From contig DAOVYS010000086.1 of the NCBI GenBank assembly GCA_030635485.1, positions 1 to 9,666 on the forward strand: 9,666 nt of DNA, given 5' to 3'. The notes under the pieces were generated by a model. The model was not told the origin of the DNA. It made no database searches and saw only the letters and a list, made by a program, of their open reading frames with translations. The DNA comes from Pseudomonadota bacterium. Its GTDB lineage: Bacteria > Desulfobacterota > Desulfobulbia > Desulfobulbales > DAOVYS01. A program made the position numbers and the translations under genes. Positions 1-6,753 of this stretch are shown here, in pieces. Positions within the stretch are counted from its first letter, which is position 1, and each line of letters starts with the position of its first letter.

Positions 1-1
1 T

Positions 2-67
2 GCAATTCTCGATATTGTTGAAATTCTGAAAAAAGAAAAAAAGACGCAATCAGTGATGTCCGGTTAA
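2..67 (+). CDS. Possible 3' end of a truncated plus-strand gene
   Basis: An open frame runs in from the left edge and ends at TAA (65-67). It encodes about 21 residues, AILDIVEILKKEKKTQSVMSG: a short hydrophobic stretch followed by a lysine-rich helix and a polar tail, which is plausible for a real C-terminus. The gene would converge on trpA, and the stem-loop at 117-170 would lie between them. The fragment is too short to name a family, and an open frame of this length can occur by chance. Confidence 0.3.
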   Translation, partial: AILDIVEILKKEKKTQSVMSG

Positions 68-116
68 AAAATTGCAAGTAAGGGGTCTGGAGGAACGGAA
101 CCCAATGAAATCAGCA

Positions 117-170
117 TAAATATTCGGCAGCACTTCAGGTACGCCCAGCGGAAGCACTGCCAAATATTTA
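117..170. terminator. Imperfect stem-loop between convergent gene ends
   Basis: Arms 117-136 and 151-170 are complementary at 17 of 20 positions around a 14-base loop. The outer part is AT-rich (TAAATATT/AAATATTTA) and the inner part is GGCAG/CTGCC and CTTC/GAAG. It lies past the end of trpA (235, minus strand) and past the possible plus-strand gene end at 67, where a bidirectional terminator would be expected. No U-run directly follows the stem in either direction; the nearest is T6 at 181-186, plus strand. It could instead be a degenerate palindromic repeat. Confidence 0.35.
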
Positions 171-234
171 TATTCCGTGGTTTTTTAAAGTTTTCCACAT
201 GTACCCGAATAGTTACAAATCAGCGGCGACCATT

Positions 235-999
235 TCATCTCAATCCCGCTATAAACGGACCCACCGCATCCACTCCCTCTTCGTTTACTATACGAATCGT
301 CTCGGTTCCTATCACGGCGATCTCCGCCTTTCCGGAAAGAGAGTCCACGTCTTCCCTGCCGCGGATACCGAACCCGACTGCCAGCGGCAGACTGGTTGCC
401 TGCCGGCATCGAGAAAGGTATGAATTAAACTTATCGTCAAAATCGGTCTTCTTTCCGGTCACTCCCTTCCTGGCCACACAGTAAATAAATCCTTCCGAGT
501 AGGAGGACAGTTCCCGCATCCTCTCTTCAGTGCTCGTGGGCGCAAATATCTGAACAAAACCCATATCTCGTTCACGGGCCTTTTTGAAATAATCCGCCCC
601 TTCCTCCGGGGGCAGATCAGGCACGATAAAGCCCCTGATGCCTGCGGCAGACGCTCTGTCCATAAAATCATCCCATCCGAATTTATACATAATATTGAAA
701 TAGGTCATAAACAGAAACGGGATGGAATAGGTGGATATAATCTCTTCGGCAAAATCTATGCACTCCATGACCTTGAGCCCGGATGAGATGGCCGCCTGAT
801 TGGCCTTCAGTATGGTGGGACCGTCTGCAACCGGGTCTGAAAACGGAATCTGCAATTCGATAAGATCCACACCGTTTTCCACCATCTGGTCGATCATCCT
901 GCGGTTAACGTCAAATGAAGGATAACCGAGCACAAGATGAGTCATCAACAGGATCTTTTTCTTCTCAAGAGCCTTTTGGATCTCATTTCCCAACTTCAT
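235..999 (-). CDS. trpA: Tryptophan synthase alpha chain
   Basis: TrpA cleaves indole-3-glycerol phosphate to indole and glyceraldehyde-3-phosphate, and passes indole through a tunnel to TrpB in the cytosolic alpha2-beta2 complex. The protein is a TIM barrel of 254 residues, close to the usual ~260. Counting from the ATG at 999, the catalytic acids are Glu48 (in LIELQIPFSDP) and Asp59 (in VADGP). Loop 6 has GVTG at 179-182 with Tyr173 before it, and GFGI is at 209-212. I chose ATG 999 over an upstream in-frame GTG at 1008 because AAGGTG (1006-1011) lies 6 bases upstream of the ATG and would be consumed by the GTG start. It overlaps the 3' end of trpB by 17 bp, so the pair is probably translationally coupled. 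The sequence departs from mainstream TrpA: MTHLVLGYP replaces the usual F-TAGYP strand, LQIPFSDP replaces LGVPFSDP, and the phosphate-binding Gly-Ser near the C-terminus is Gly231-Thr232. Identity is firm. Confidence 0.96.
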   Translation of the reverse strand: MKLGNEIQKALEKKKILLMTHLVLGYPSFDVNRRMIDQMVENGVDLIELQIPFSDPVADGPTILKANQAAISSGLKVMECIDFAEEIISTYSIPFLFMTYFNIMYKFGWDDFMDRASAAGIRGFIVPDLPPEEGADYFKKARERDMGFVQIFAPTSTEERMRELSSYSEGFIYCVARKGVTGKKTDFDDKFNSYLSRCRQATSLPLAVGFGIRGREDVDSLSGKAEIAVIGTETIRIVNEEGVDAVGPFIAGLR

Positions 1000-2218
1000 A
1001 TTCCGCACCTTTATTTCTTATGAATTCTTTCCAGGACGGGTCATCAAATGCATGGGCAATTGTAAAGATATCCTTGTCGCCTCGGCCGGACATATTTATT
1101 ACAATAGCATCATCAGGCGGCAGGCCGCCCACCTCCTTAAATACCTGCACTAATGCATGAGCCGATTCCAGGGCAGGTATAATGCCCTCCTTCTTCATGG
1201 TCAGGTCAAGAGCCTCCATCACTTCTTTATCCGTGGCAGCCTCAAACCTGACACGCCCCCTTTCAGCAAGATCCGTCAGGAGAGGAGAGACCCCTATATA
1301 GTCCAGACCCGCAGCCACTGAATGGGTGTCAAGCATCTGGCCGTCCGAATTCTGCAAAAACATGGTCATATATCCCTGGGCCACTCCGGGCGACCCGTCG
1401 CTGCTCGCAAGACGCGAGGCATGCCTGCCCGAATCAAGCCCGTATCCGCCTGCCTCGACTCCCACAAGTTCCACTTCCAGGTCATCCAGAAACCCCTGAA
1501 AGATGCCCATTGCATTGGAACCGCCGCCCACGCAGGCGTAAACACGGGAAGGAAGGCGTCCCGCGCTCTTTACAATCTGTTTCCGGACCTCCATGCCGAT
1601 AATAGACTGAAACCAAGCCACCATTGAAGGAAACGGATGCGGACCGCACACCGTGCCCAGCACATAATGGGTGTCATCCATTCGAGTGACCCAGTCCCGG
1701 AAGGACTCGTTAATCGCATCCTTTAGCGTCCTGGAACCGTCTTTTACAGAAACCACTTTTGCGCCGAGCTTTTCCATCCAGAAGACGTTCGGGCGCTGTC
1801 TTTCCACATCCTCCTCACCCATGTAAATGGTGCATTCAAACCCGAACTTGGCAGCCATTGTGGCGGTTGCAACGCCATGCTGGCCGGCCCCGGTCTCGGC
1901 AATTACGCGCGTTTTCCCCATTCGCTTGACAAGGAGTCCCTGGCCCATGACGTTATTGGCCTTGTGCGCACCCGTATGGTTCAGATCCTCACGCTTGATA
2001 AAAATGCGGGCTCCCCCAAAATGGCGTGACAGATTTTCTGCAAATGTAAGAGGCGTGGGACGGCATGAATAGGTCGACATGAGGTCTACATATTCTTCCC
2101 AGAATAAAGGATCACGCCTGGCCTGTTCATAGGCCAGGTTCAACTCCTTAAACGTCTCATACAACACCTCTGGAATGAAGGCCCCGCCCCATTCTCCGTA
2201 ATATCCTTTTTTTGTCAT
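983..2218 (-). CDS. trpB: Tryptophan synthase beta chain
   Basis: TrpB condenses indole with L-serine to make L-tryptophan, using pyridoxal phosphate. The 411-residue length fits the main TrpB type (about 400) rather than the longer TrpB2. The cofactor lysine is Lys86, in LNHTGAHKANN (79-89). The catalytic glutamate is Glu108, in AETGAGQHG. The phosphate-binding GGGSNA is at 231-236. The segment CGPHPFPSMVAWFQSIIG matches the conserved domain-interface block. Start ATG at 2218 is preceded by only a weak GGA about a dozen bases upstream. No other trp genes (E, G, D, C, F) are present, so this is an isolated trpBA pair. The 116 bp upstream carry a REP-like palindrome and a 12-bp AT palindrome; I see no leader peptide rich in Trp codons, no T-box and no attenuator. 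Confidence 0.97.
   Translation of the reverse strand: MTKKGYYGEWGGAFIPEVLYETFKELNLAYEQARRDPLFWEEYVDLMSTYSCRPTPLTFAENLSRHFGGARIFIKREDLNHTGAHKANNVMGQGLLVKRMGKTRVIAETGAGQHGVATATMAAKFGFECTIYMGEEDVERQRPNVFWMEKLGAKVVSVKDGSRTLKDAINESFRDWVTRMDDTHYVLGTVCGPHPFPSMVAWFQSIIGMEVRKQIVKSAGRLPSRVYACVGGGSNAMGIFQGFLDDLEVELVGVEAGGYGLDSGRHASRLASSDGSPGVAQGYMTMFLQNSDGQMLDTHSVAAGLDYIGVSPLLTDLAERGRVRFEAATDKEVMEALDLTMKKEGIIPALESAHALVQVFKEVGGLPPDDAIVINMSGRGDKDIFTIAHAFDDPSWKEFIRNKGAEYEVGK
1006..1011 (-). promoter_or_regulatory. Ribosome binding site deciding the trpA start
   Basis: Read on the minus strand, AAGGTG stands 6 bases before the ATG at 999-997. It sits inside the 3' end of trpB and overlaps the alternative GTG codon (1008-1006). 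This favours the ATG start and coupling of trpA translation to trpB. Confidence 0.6.
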
Positions 2219-2233
2219 TTTTTATATTTTTCC

Positions 2234-2245
2234 AATATGCATATT
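2234..2245. promoter_or_regulatory. 12-bp perfect palindrome upstream of trpB
   Basis: AATATGCATATT lies 16-27 bases ahead of the trpB start codon, in an AT-rich stretch where the trpB promoter would be if trpBA has its own. It could be a dimeric repressor site, but self-complementary 12-mers also arise by chance in AT-rich DNA. No convincing -35/-10 pair could be assigned. Confidence 0.2.
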
Positions 2246-2272
2246 AAATTCAACCAAACGTATTAGTCATTG

Positions 2273-2297
2273 TTCGCGAGCAAGCTCGCTCCTACGG
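2273..2297. repeat. REP-like palindromic repeat
   Basis: The core GCGAGC-AA-GCTCGC (2276-2289) is a tight hairpin. Read on the minus strand the unit is GTAGGAGCGAGCTTGCTCGC plus GAA, which matches the well-known REP sequence type of fluorescent Pseudomonas: a GTAGGAGC head and an asymmetric GC palindrome. REPs of this kind are mobilised by RAYT (TnpA_REP, Y1 HUH) transposases and often sit between genes. Only one copy is in the window and no RAYT gene is nearby. It lies between the CNBD/PAS gene and trpB, so it may also act as an mRNA-stabilising or attenuating hairpin within a read-through transcript. Confidence 0.65.
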
Positions 2298-2334
2298 GCC
2301 AGGAAAATAGTTGCCAGATGCAAGTTTCACCCCT

Positions 2335-3654
2335 TCACTTTGTTCCCGGCAACAGATCAAACCGCATATTCTTCAGGGTTCCAGTATCAATTCCATACTC
2401 ATTGCCAAGCCAGTTCATATCAAGCTGAAAAATAAGCCACCATTGGTTATTGCCGACCGGATCCATTTTAAAGGCAATCTCAACTCCTTCAGCGCCCAGG
2501 GGATGGTTTGGAGAGGCACGGAAAAGCGTAAGAATCGCATAAACAGCCTTCTCATGACGGCTAAAACTTATGCCACTGTAACTGCTCCCTACAATTGAGG
2601 ATCTCTTTTTAATCGGCTTAACAAAGCAGGCGTTGACCACCTTTTTGTTCCAATCCAGAAGCACAAGCCCGACAACCCCCTTAAAAATCGGGTCCATTTC
2701 CACAAAATACCCATCCATTACCCTTGTTAAGGCATTAAGATCGCGTGTTTTGCCGGGAGCTGCAAGAGATGTTTTGAGTATATTATAATCTCGGATAATC
2801 CTCTTCTGAAAAGAACACTCCTTATAATCCAGAATCCGGAGTCCCTTTGAAAACTTCGGGTAGCCCCACAACATGATTCCCAATGAGACGCACAAAAGAA
2901 TCACTCCGGGGACCATCCATTTCCAGACCCGCCTGTGCCTCTGTTCCAGTTTATGGGCATTTGTCGCGTCCCTGCCCAGAAACAGATAGCCTTGCACATT
3001 GTGGCTGTCGTCATAGAGCATGGTCGTACTCGTGGACACGAAACGCCAGCTATCATCAGGATGATGTATCTTAAGGGGTTTTTCCCTGACCGTTCTTGCA
3101 GCCTGCAGCTCTGTAATGAACTGCTTATATGAAGCCTGATCCTCGTAAATCTGATCCAGCGACTTATGTCGCATCTGGCTCCAGGTCCGGCCGTACAGCT
3201 TTTCCGCAGCCCTGTTCCATGCGAGTATCCGTCTCTCCTTGTCCGTCATTATCACCGCATCAGGCATCTGATCACAAAACTCTTTAAAACCATACATGAC
3301 GCGCGTGGTGTCACGGAGCCTCATTGCAAGACGCCTGGTGATTTCAGGGGCAATGGCCGGAAACCTGTCAACAAACTGCTGAATCTCGTCACCAGGGACC
3401 CGAATCGCTTTCACGTCCAAAAGGGCCTTTGATGTGGCCGACCTCCTTTCATTTAAGAGATATGCCATTTCCCCGAATATCGAACCAGGTTCGGAAATCT
3501 CGGAGATCTTCATGGTTCCCTTAACAAGAATTACTTTACCGGAAATGAGTATATAAAGATCAGTAGTCTCATCACCTTCCAAAAAGATGACGTCACCTGA
3601 ACAAAATTCAACCAGATATTTTTTATTTTCAGGATTATTTATCAGTTCCAGCAC
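2335..3654 (-). CDS. Membrane sensor: cyclic-nucleotide-binding domain + PAS + TM + external C-terminal domain
   Basis: The protein has 439 residues. Residues ~10-118 form a CRP-type cyclic-nucleotide-binding domain: SGDVIFLEGD, LYILISGKV, then FGEMAYLLNERRSAT, which keeps the Glu62 and Arg71 that contact ribose and phosphate of cAMP/cGMP in the family. Residues ~124-230 are a PAS domain (PDAVIMTDKERRILAWNRAAEKLYG to YLFLGRDAT). One hydrophobic segment, 244-264, is preceded by a basic stretch (RHRRVWKW), predicting N-in topology and placing the last ~175 residues outside the cytoplasm; I do not recognise that domain. There is no kinase, GGDEF/EAL, HTH or methyl-accepting output. The start codon is GTG at 3654, 37 bp after the GalT-like gene, with purine-rich GAGAGATGAG before it. 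ATG 3661 is out of frame and closes after 8 codons. The role is inferred: a nucleotide- or redox-responsive membrane sensor acting through a partner. Confidence 0.85.
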   Translation of the reverse strand: MLELINNPENKKYLVEFCSGDVIFLEGDETTDLYILISGKVILVKGTMKISEISEPGSIFGEMAYLLNERRSATSKALLDVKAIRVPGDEIQQFVDRFPAIAPEITRRLAMRLRDTTRVMYGFKEFCDQMPDAVIMTDKERRILAWNRAAEKLYGRTWSQMRHKSLDQIYEDQASYKQFITELQAARTVREKPLKIHHPDDSWRFVSTSTTMLYDDSHNVQGYLFLGRDATNAHKLEQRHRRVWKWMVPGVILLCVSLGIMLWGYPKFSKGLRILDYKECSFQKRIIRDYNILKTSLAAPGKTRDLNALTRVMDGYFVEMDPIFKGVVGLVLLDWNKKVVNACFVKPIKKRSSIVGSSYSGISFSRHEKAVYAILTLFRASPNHPLGAEGVEIAFKMDPVGNNQWWLIFQLDMNWLGNEYGIDTGTLKNMRFDLLPGTK

Positions 3655-3691
3655 AACTCATCTCTCGTAACCGTTCACCAGGGGTACTAAC

Positions 3692-5350
3692 TTACAAAAC
3701 CCCAGACATGTAAGCTACTTTGGCCCGGCAAGCGGCGGCAAAATCTTCCGGATAATGGCCGTTTATCCAGCGGAGCTGGGCCTCGCTGAATGCCCCGGGG
3801 GAATAAGGCAGCTTGGGCATAAAGGAGTAGAGCAGCCTATGGTCGCTGTCAGGTGAATCAAAACGTTTGGAACACTCTATAGAGGTGACCATTTTCGCGC
3901 CCATGGCCCCCAGCACCCTCAGACTGATAAACATTGCCCGATCAAGGGCAAAACGAAGCGAAGAATCCGCCTCAATGATATTTCCAACCGGATCCGTGGT
4001 CATGAGCTGAAGTTCCCACTGTGAGGTCTGGGCCTTGGGCACAAATACCATGACCCCGTCATCCTCATAGACTATCAGACTGCTCTCCTTTTCCCGGTCA
4101 CTGTCCATCCTCCTGTTTGACCGAATGGCCCGGATGTAGTCGTCAAAAAAGGGTTGTCCGGTCTGTTTCCGATATTCCATCGCAAAGGCCGCGACCTGAT
4201 CCCCGCATCCATATGTGTCCATTTCCCTGCCCGCCCCCTCCACCCTCCCATCACTTCCAAAGGCGGGAACTGATGCCGGAATCAATGCAAACTGCTGGTG
4301 AATCTGCTGATGCGAGGCATGAAGCCTGTAACGGCTGGGAGCAATATCAAAACCAAAATTCCAGCCCCAAAGAGTGGAGTTGAACCTCAACCGCCCTTCA
4401 CCGGTGGCCAAGGTGATCCCTTCATAAACCCTGTTTCTCAACTCCTCAAGTTCCGTGGATGTAAGCGGTCGTCTCGTGGCTGGGACCGCTAAGCCCTGTT
4501 GCCCTGCCATTCCGACATAAATTCTCTGGTAATAGAGGTGGCGCAGACCGGTCATGTCCGCCATGGTAAGATCACTGAGCCTGTATCGGATCGCATCACT
4601 GGCCATATTGGCGGCATAATGGCCCCACGGGATGTAACTGTTCCTGCGCAGGTATTCAAATATATGGCTCTGGTTCTCTTTATCGCTCCATTCGCCGACT
4701 ATTTCACTCCCTCCCTGCGCGCCGGGTCTCATAACCATCACCTCCTTGTATTCATCAGGGAGTGAATAGTTGTTTGCAATTACATCAAAAAGAAGTTCAT
4801 TCCTGATCACCGCACTGACACGGCCTGTTGAATCCGTATCGTATTTCAGGCCGATGGGCCTGCCGCCGGAACCGTGTATAAACTCACAGCTCAACTCCGC
4901 CATCCGCACCAGGTCAAAAGGATCAGTGGATGTCTGTGCAAGGGCGAGAAGCAACGGCTCCGGCAGGCTCTCAAAAATTCGGTTGATCTTTTCCAACGGA
5001 ATCTTCTCTTCGCCGAACCATTCCTTTAACAGGCTTGAAAATGAAACCTGCGGCGGTTCGGGAAGTCTGATAGCGGATGGATCAGCCGCTTTTCCGTCAG
5101 CCCATCCCCTGGCAATAAAAGTAGTTCCCTTAAACGGGAAGGCATTAGGTATTTCAAAAATCCATTCACCATTCGGCTCATGGACCGGGCCTTCAGGAAA
5201 ATTGCATTGGTTGTCAACAGGGCTTCCATCAGTAAGCAATCCAAGCTCGCTGATAAAATCCCGCTCCCTTAAATTTTCTACGCGAAAACCAGGCTTATGA
5301 ATGCCGTAAACGAATTTCCCGGACGGCGAGACACAGGTACGAAGGTCCAT
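3692..5350 (-). CDS. Conserved-looking protein of unknown function, possible GalT/HIT-like nucleotidyl transferase
   Basis: A 552-residue soluble protein with no signal peptide or membrane span that I can see. ATG 5350 is preceded by AAGGGGA about 10 bases upstream. I cannot name it with certainty. Residues ~324-365 read like the active-site half of galactose-1-phosphate uridylyltransferase: an Asn/Gly strand (GWNFGFD, 329-335), then RLHASHQQIHQQ (342-353), with His344, His347 and His351 followed by Gln352, recalling the GalT S-x-x-H-P-H-G-Q region. Residues ~424-448 (LIVYEDDGVMVFVPKAQTSQ, then WEL) resemble the GalT repeat strand that ends in P-x-x-x-x-x-x-E, and ~504-541 (DHRLLYSFMPKLP to HYPEDFAAACR) resembles the H-x-x-x-x-F-x-P and P-E-x-A-A-x-x-L/R end. 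These are pattern matches by eye. It sits between panC and the CNBD/PAS gene with short gaps, which gives no clear substrate hint. Confidence 0.75.
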   Translation of the reverse strand: MDLRTCVSPSGKFVYGIHKPGFRVENLRERDFISELGLLTDGSPVDNQCNFPEGPVHEPNGEWIFEIPNAFPFKGTTFIARGWADGKAADPSAIRLPEPPQVSFSSLLKEWFGEEKIPLEKINRIFESLPEPLLLALAQTSTDPFDLVRMAELSCEFIHGSGGRPIGLKYDTDSTGRVSAVIRNELLFDVIANNYSLPDEYKEVMVMRPGAQGGSEIVGEWSDKENQSHIFEYLRRNSYIPWGHYAANMASDAIRYRLSDLTMADMTGLRHLYYQRIYVGMAGQQGLAVPATRRPLTSTELEELRNRVYEGITLATGEGRLRFNSTLWGWNFGFDIAPSRYRLHASHQQIHQQFALIPASVPAFGSDGRVEGAGREMDTYGCGDQVAAFAMEYRKQTGQPFFDDYIRAIRSNRRMDSDREKESSLIVYEDDGVMVFVPKAQTSQWELQLMTTDPVGNIIEADSSLRFALDRAMFISLRVLGAMGAKMVTSIECSKRFDSPDSDHRLLYSFMPKLPYSPGAFSEAQLRWINGHYPEDFAAACRAKVAYMSGVL

Positions 5351-5434
5351 TACCAGTAAGTCCCCTTAAAAAAATAAACTATTCAGCGTGATGCCGAAAT
5401 ATAGCTAAACAACACCGAACTCTGGACTGACTCC

Positions 5435-6280
5435 TTACCCGACAAGAGGCCCGTTGTCAATTAATCGAACACCGTCAAGCCAGGCCCCAAGGAAAATCCT
5501 TGTATCCGGCGCCAGGACACTCACTTGTTGCAGGGATACCGGATTACGGAAATCGAGATAATCGAGGTCAATTTCAGAAGGCCATAGGGCCGTAAGTGAT
5601 TCTTTTAAGGCCGCTGCATCCCTTTCACCTTTTCCGAACATATCACGCGCTTTCATGATTATCCTGTACAGTGTGAGCGCAAGATCCCTCTGGTCAGGTT
5701 TCAACCTGACATTACGGCTGCTCATGGCAAATCCGTCCGGCTCCCTCACTGTCGGGCATCCAACCACCTTGATATCCATAAAAAAATCAGCCGCCATTCT
5801 GCGAATTACGACAAACTGCTGAAAATCTTTTTCACCAAAATAGGCCAGATCAGGACATACTATGTTAAAAAATTTGAGCACAACGGTCAAGACTCCAGGC
5901 AAAAACCGAGGCCGGCTTGCGCCGCACAGACACTCGGACAAAGCACCGGGAACAACAGCGGTCTCCGATCCTTCCTGATAAATATCATTTACATCCGGAA
6001 ACCATACAAGATCTCCTCCTGCTGCTCCGCACAATTCGAAATCCCTTTCAGAATCTCTCGGGTATGTCTCAAAATCCTCATTCGGTCCGAACTGGTTCGG
6101 ATTCACAAACACAGAGACAACGGTAAAATTACCGTGATTCCGGGATGCCTCAATCAGACTCTGATGCCCTTTATGGAGAAATCCCATGGTCGGCACAAAA
6201 CCGATTGTCCTGTTCCGATCCCGCTGTTGTTTCACTATCTCCAGCAGTTCAGACACATTTGAACAAAGGCGGACTGCCAT
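5435..6280 (-). CDS. panC: Pantothenate synthetase (pantoate-beta-alanine ligase)
   Basis: PanC joins D-pantoate and beta-alanine with ATP, through a pantoyl-adenylate, as the last step of pantothenate (vitamin B5) synthesis in the cytosol. The 281 residues fit the family (~280). The nucleotidyl-transferase HxGH motif is His36-Lys-Gly-His39, in FVPTMGFLHKGH. VSVFVNPNQFGPNEDFETYPR (55-75) supplies the pantoate-binding Asn and Gln63. FGEKDFQQ (148-155) and MSSRN (186-190) are the other ATP and pantoate contacts. One block is unusual: CGASRPRFLPGV (119-130) stands where most PanC proteins have CGxSRPGHFRGV, so Gly-His and the second Arg are changed. Start ATG 6280 has GAGGT (6287-6291) at 6-base spacing. 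panB and panD are not adjacent. Confidence 0.96.
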   Translation of the reverse strand: MAVRLCSNVSELLEIVKQQRDRNRTIGFVPTMGFLHKGHQSLIEASRNHGNFTVVSVFVNPNQFGPNEDFETYPRDSERDFELCGAAGGDLVWFPDVNDIYQEGSETAVVPGALSECLCGASRPRFLPGVLTVVLKFFNIVCPDLAYFGEKDFQQFVVIRRMAADFFMDIKVVGCPTVREPDGFAMSSRNVRLKPDQRDLALTLYRIIMKARDMFGKGERDAAALKESLTALWPSEIDLDYLDFRNPVSLQQVSVLAPDTRIFLGAWLDGVRLIDNGPLVG

Positions 6281-6286
6281 AAATGT

Positions 6287-6291
6287 ACCTC
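6287..6291 (-). promoter_or_regulatory. Strong ribosome binding site of panC
   Basis: GAGGT on the minus strand lies 6 bases before the panC ATG. It is the clearest Shine-Dalgarno in the window besides that of trpA, and fixes the panC start. Confidence 0.6.
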
Positions 6292-6347
6292 ACGACTTGC
6301 ACGATCCGACGGCTTTTGATGCCCCATGACCGGCTACGTCTGTTCAC

Positions 6348-6680
6348 TCACCCTTTACCTATTACAGTCCCGCACACAAGTTGCCCAGTCTTTGCGAGGC
6401 GCAACGCATATCGTGCTTTACCAATCACCTGATCAATTACATCAACACCTTTCCAGGTCAGGTATTGATAATGCCCCTCCTCAATTCCTCCACAGATTAC
6501 GTGGGTTACATCTTTCTTGACAATCAATCCGCATAATTCTTCACCAGATAGCCTGGAAAGAAGAATTTCACGGGGTTTCCCTTCCACCTTCCCCTTATGA
6601 ATAATAGCCAAAAGCACTTCTGTTGCGAGATCGAACCTGGGGGCAATCCAATCGCCTTGCAATACCAGAAGTATTCTCAT
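6348..6680 (-). CDS. NifX/NifB C-terminal-like (dinitrogenase Fe-Mo cofactor-binding family) protein
   Basis: A 110-residue protein of the family that includes NifX, NifY and the NifB C-terminus. These bind or carry Fe-S/molybdenum cofactors, but many members have no link to nitrogen fixation. Recognisable parts are the opening strand MRILLVLQGDWIAPRFDLATE, then LSGEELCGLIVKKDVTHVICGGIEEG and YLTWKGVDVIDQVIGKA, typical of the ribonuclease-H-like fold with its S-G-E-x-L helix and C-G-G-I turn. I chose ATG 6680 over an in-frame TTG at 6701 because the family starts directly with the MRI strand and the TTG lies inside a duplicated target site. The only ribosome-site candidate is AGAGAG abutting the ATG, so initiation may depend on coupling to the upstream gene. 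It follows the sigma-54 activator; a 46-bp insertion event has widened what was probably a 17-bp gap. Actual cofactor and partner are unknown. Confidence 0.85.
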   Translation of the reverse strand: MRILLVLQGDWIAPRFDLATEVLLAIIHKGKVEGKPREILLSRLSGEELCGLIVKKDVTHVICGGIEEGHYQYLTWKGVDVIDQVIGKARYALRLAKTGQLVCGTVIGKG

Positions 6681-6697
6681 CTCTCTATTTAAATTCT

Positions 6698-6753
6698 TCA
6701 ACTTATTGATGCTCTCGCAAAAAGTATTGGGATGACGACGCCATCAACTTATT
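6698..6753. mobile_element. 36-bp insertion with 10-bp target-site duplication
   Basis: TCAACTTATT occurs at 6698-6707 and again at 6744-6753, flanking a 36-bp insert (6708-6743). The right copy carries the activator's stop codon (TGA, 6746-6744) and the left copy repeats it. Removing one copy plus the insert leaves the activator intact and places its stop 17 bp before the next ATG, a normal operon spacing. The insert shares CTCGCAAAAAGTATTGGGAT plus G (6714-6734 = 8172-8192) and ACGACGCCAT (6735-6744 = 8304-8313) with the longer palindromic element at about 8166-8312. This supports a non-autonomous mobile repeat, here in internally deleted form. Confidence 0.65.

Noticed and set aside
185..409. 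74-codon minus-strand frame overlapping the trpA 3' end, including a 17-codon ATG frame just after the trpA stop
   Set aside because: It overlaps trpA out of frame over most of its length and the tail has no Shine-Dalgarno or family resemblance.
2219..2334. trp attenuator, T-box or leader peptide upstream of trpB
   Set aside because: No short frame with tandem Trp codons, no T-box core and no terminator/antiterminator pair; the only hairpin is the REP-like palindrome.
4770..5300. 176-codon plus-strand open frame
   Set aside because: It is antisense to the 552-residue GalT-like gene, has low-complexity Ser/Arg/Pro-rich composition and no recognisable domain; it mirrors codon bias of the real gene.
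6281..6347. Sigma-54 (-24/-12) promoter upstream of panC or the NifX-like gene
   Set aside because: No TGGCAC-N5-TTGC match with both invariant GG and GC dinucleotides at proper spacing was found on the minus strand.
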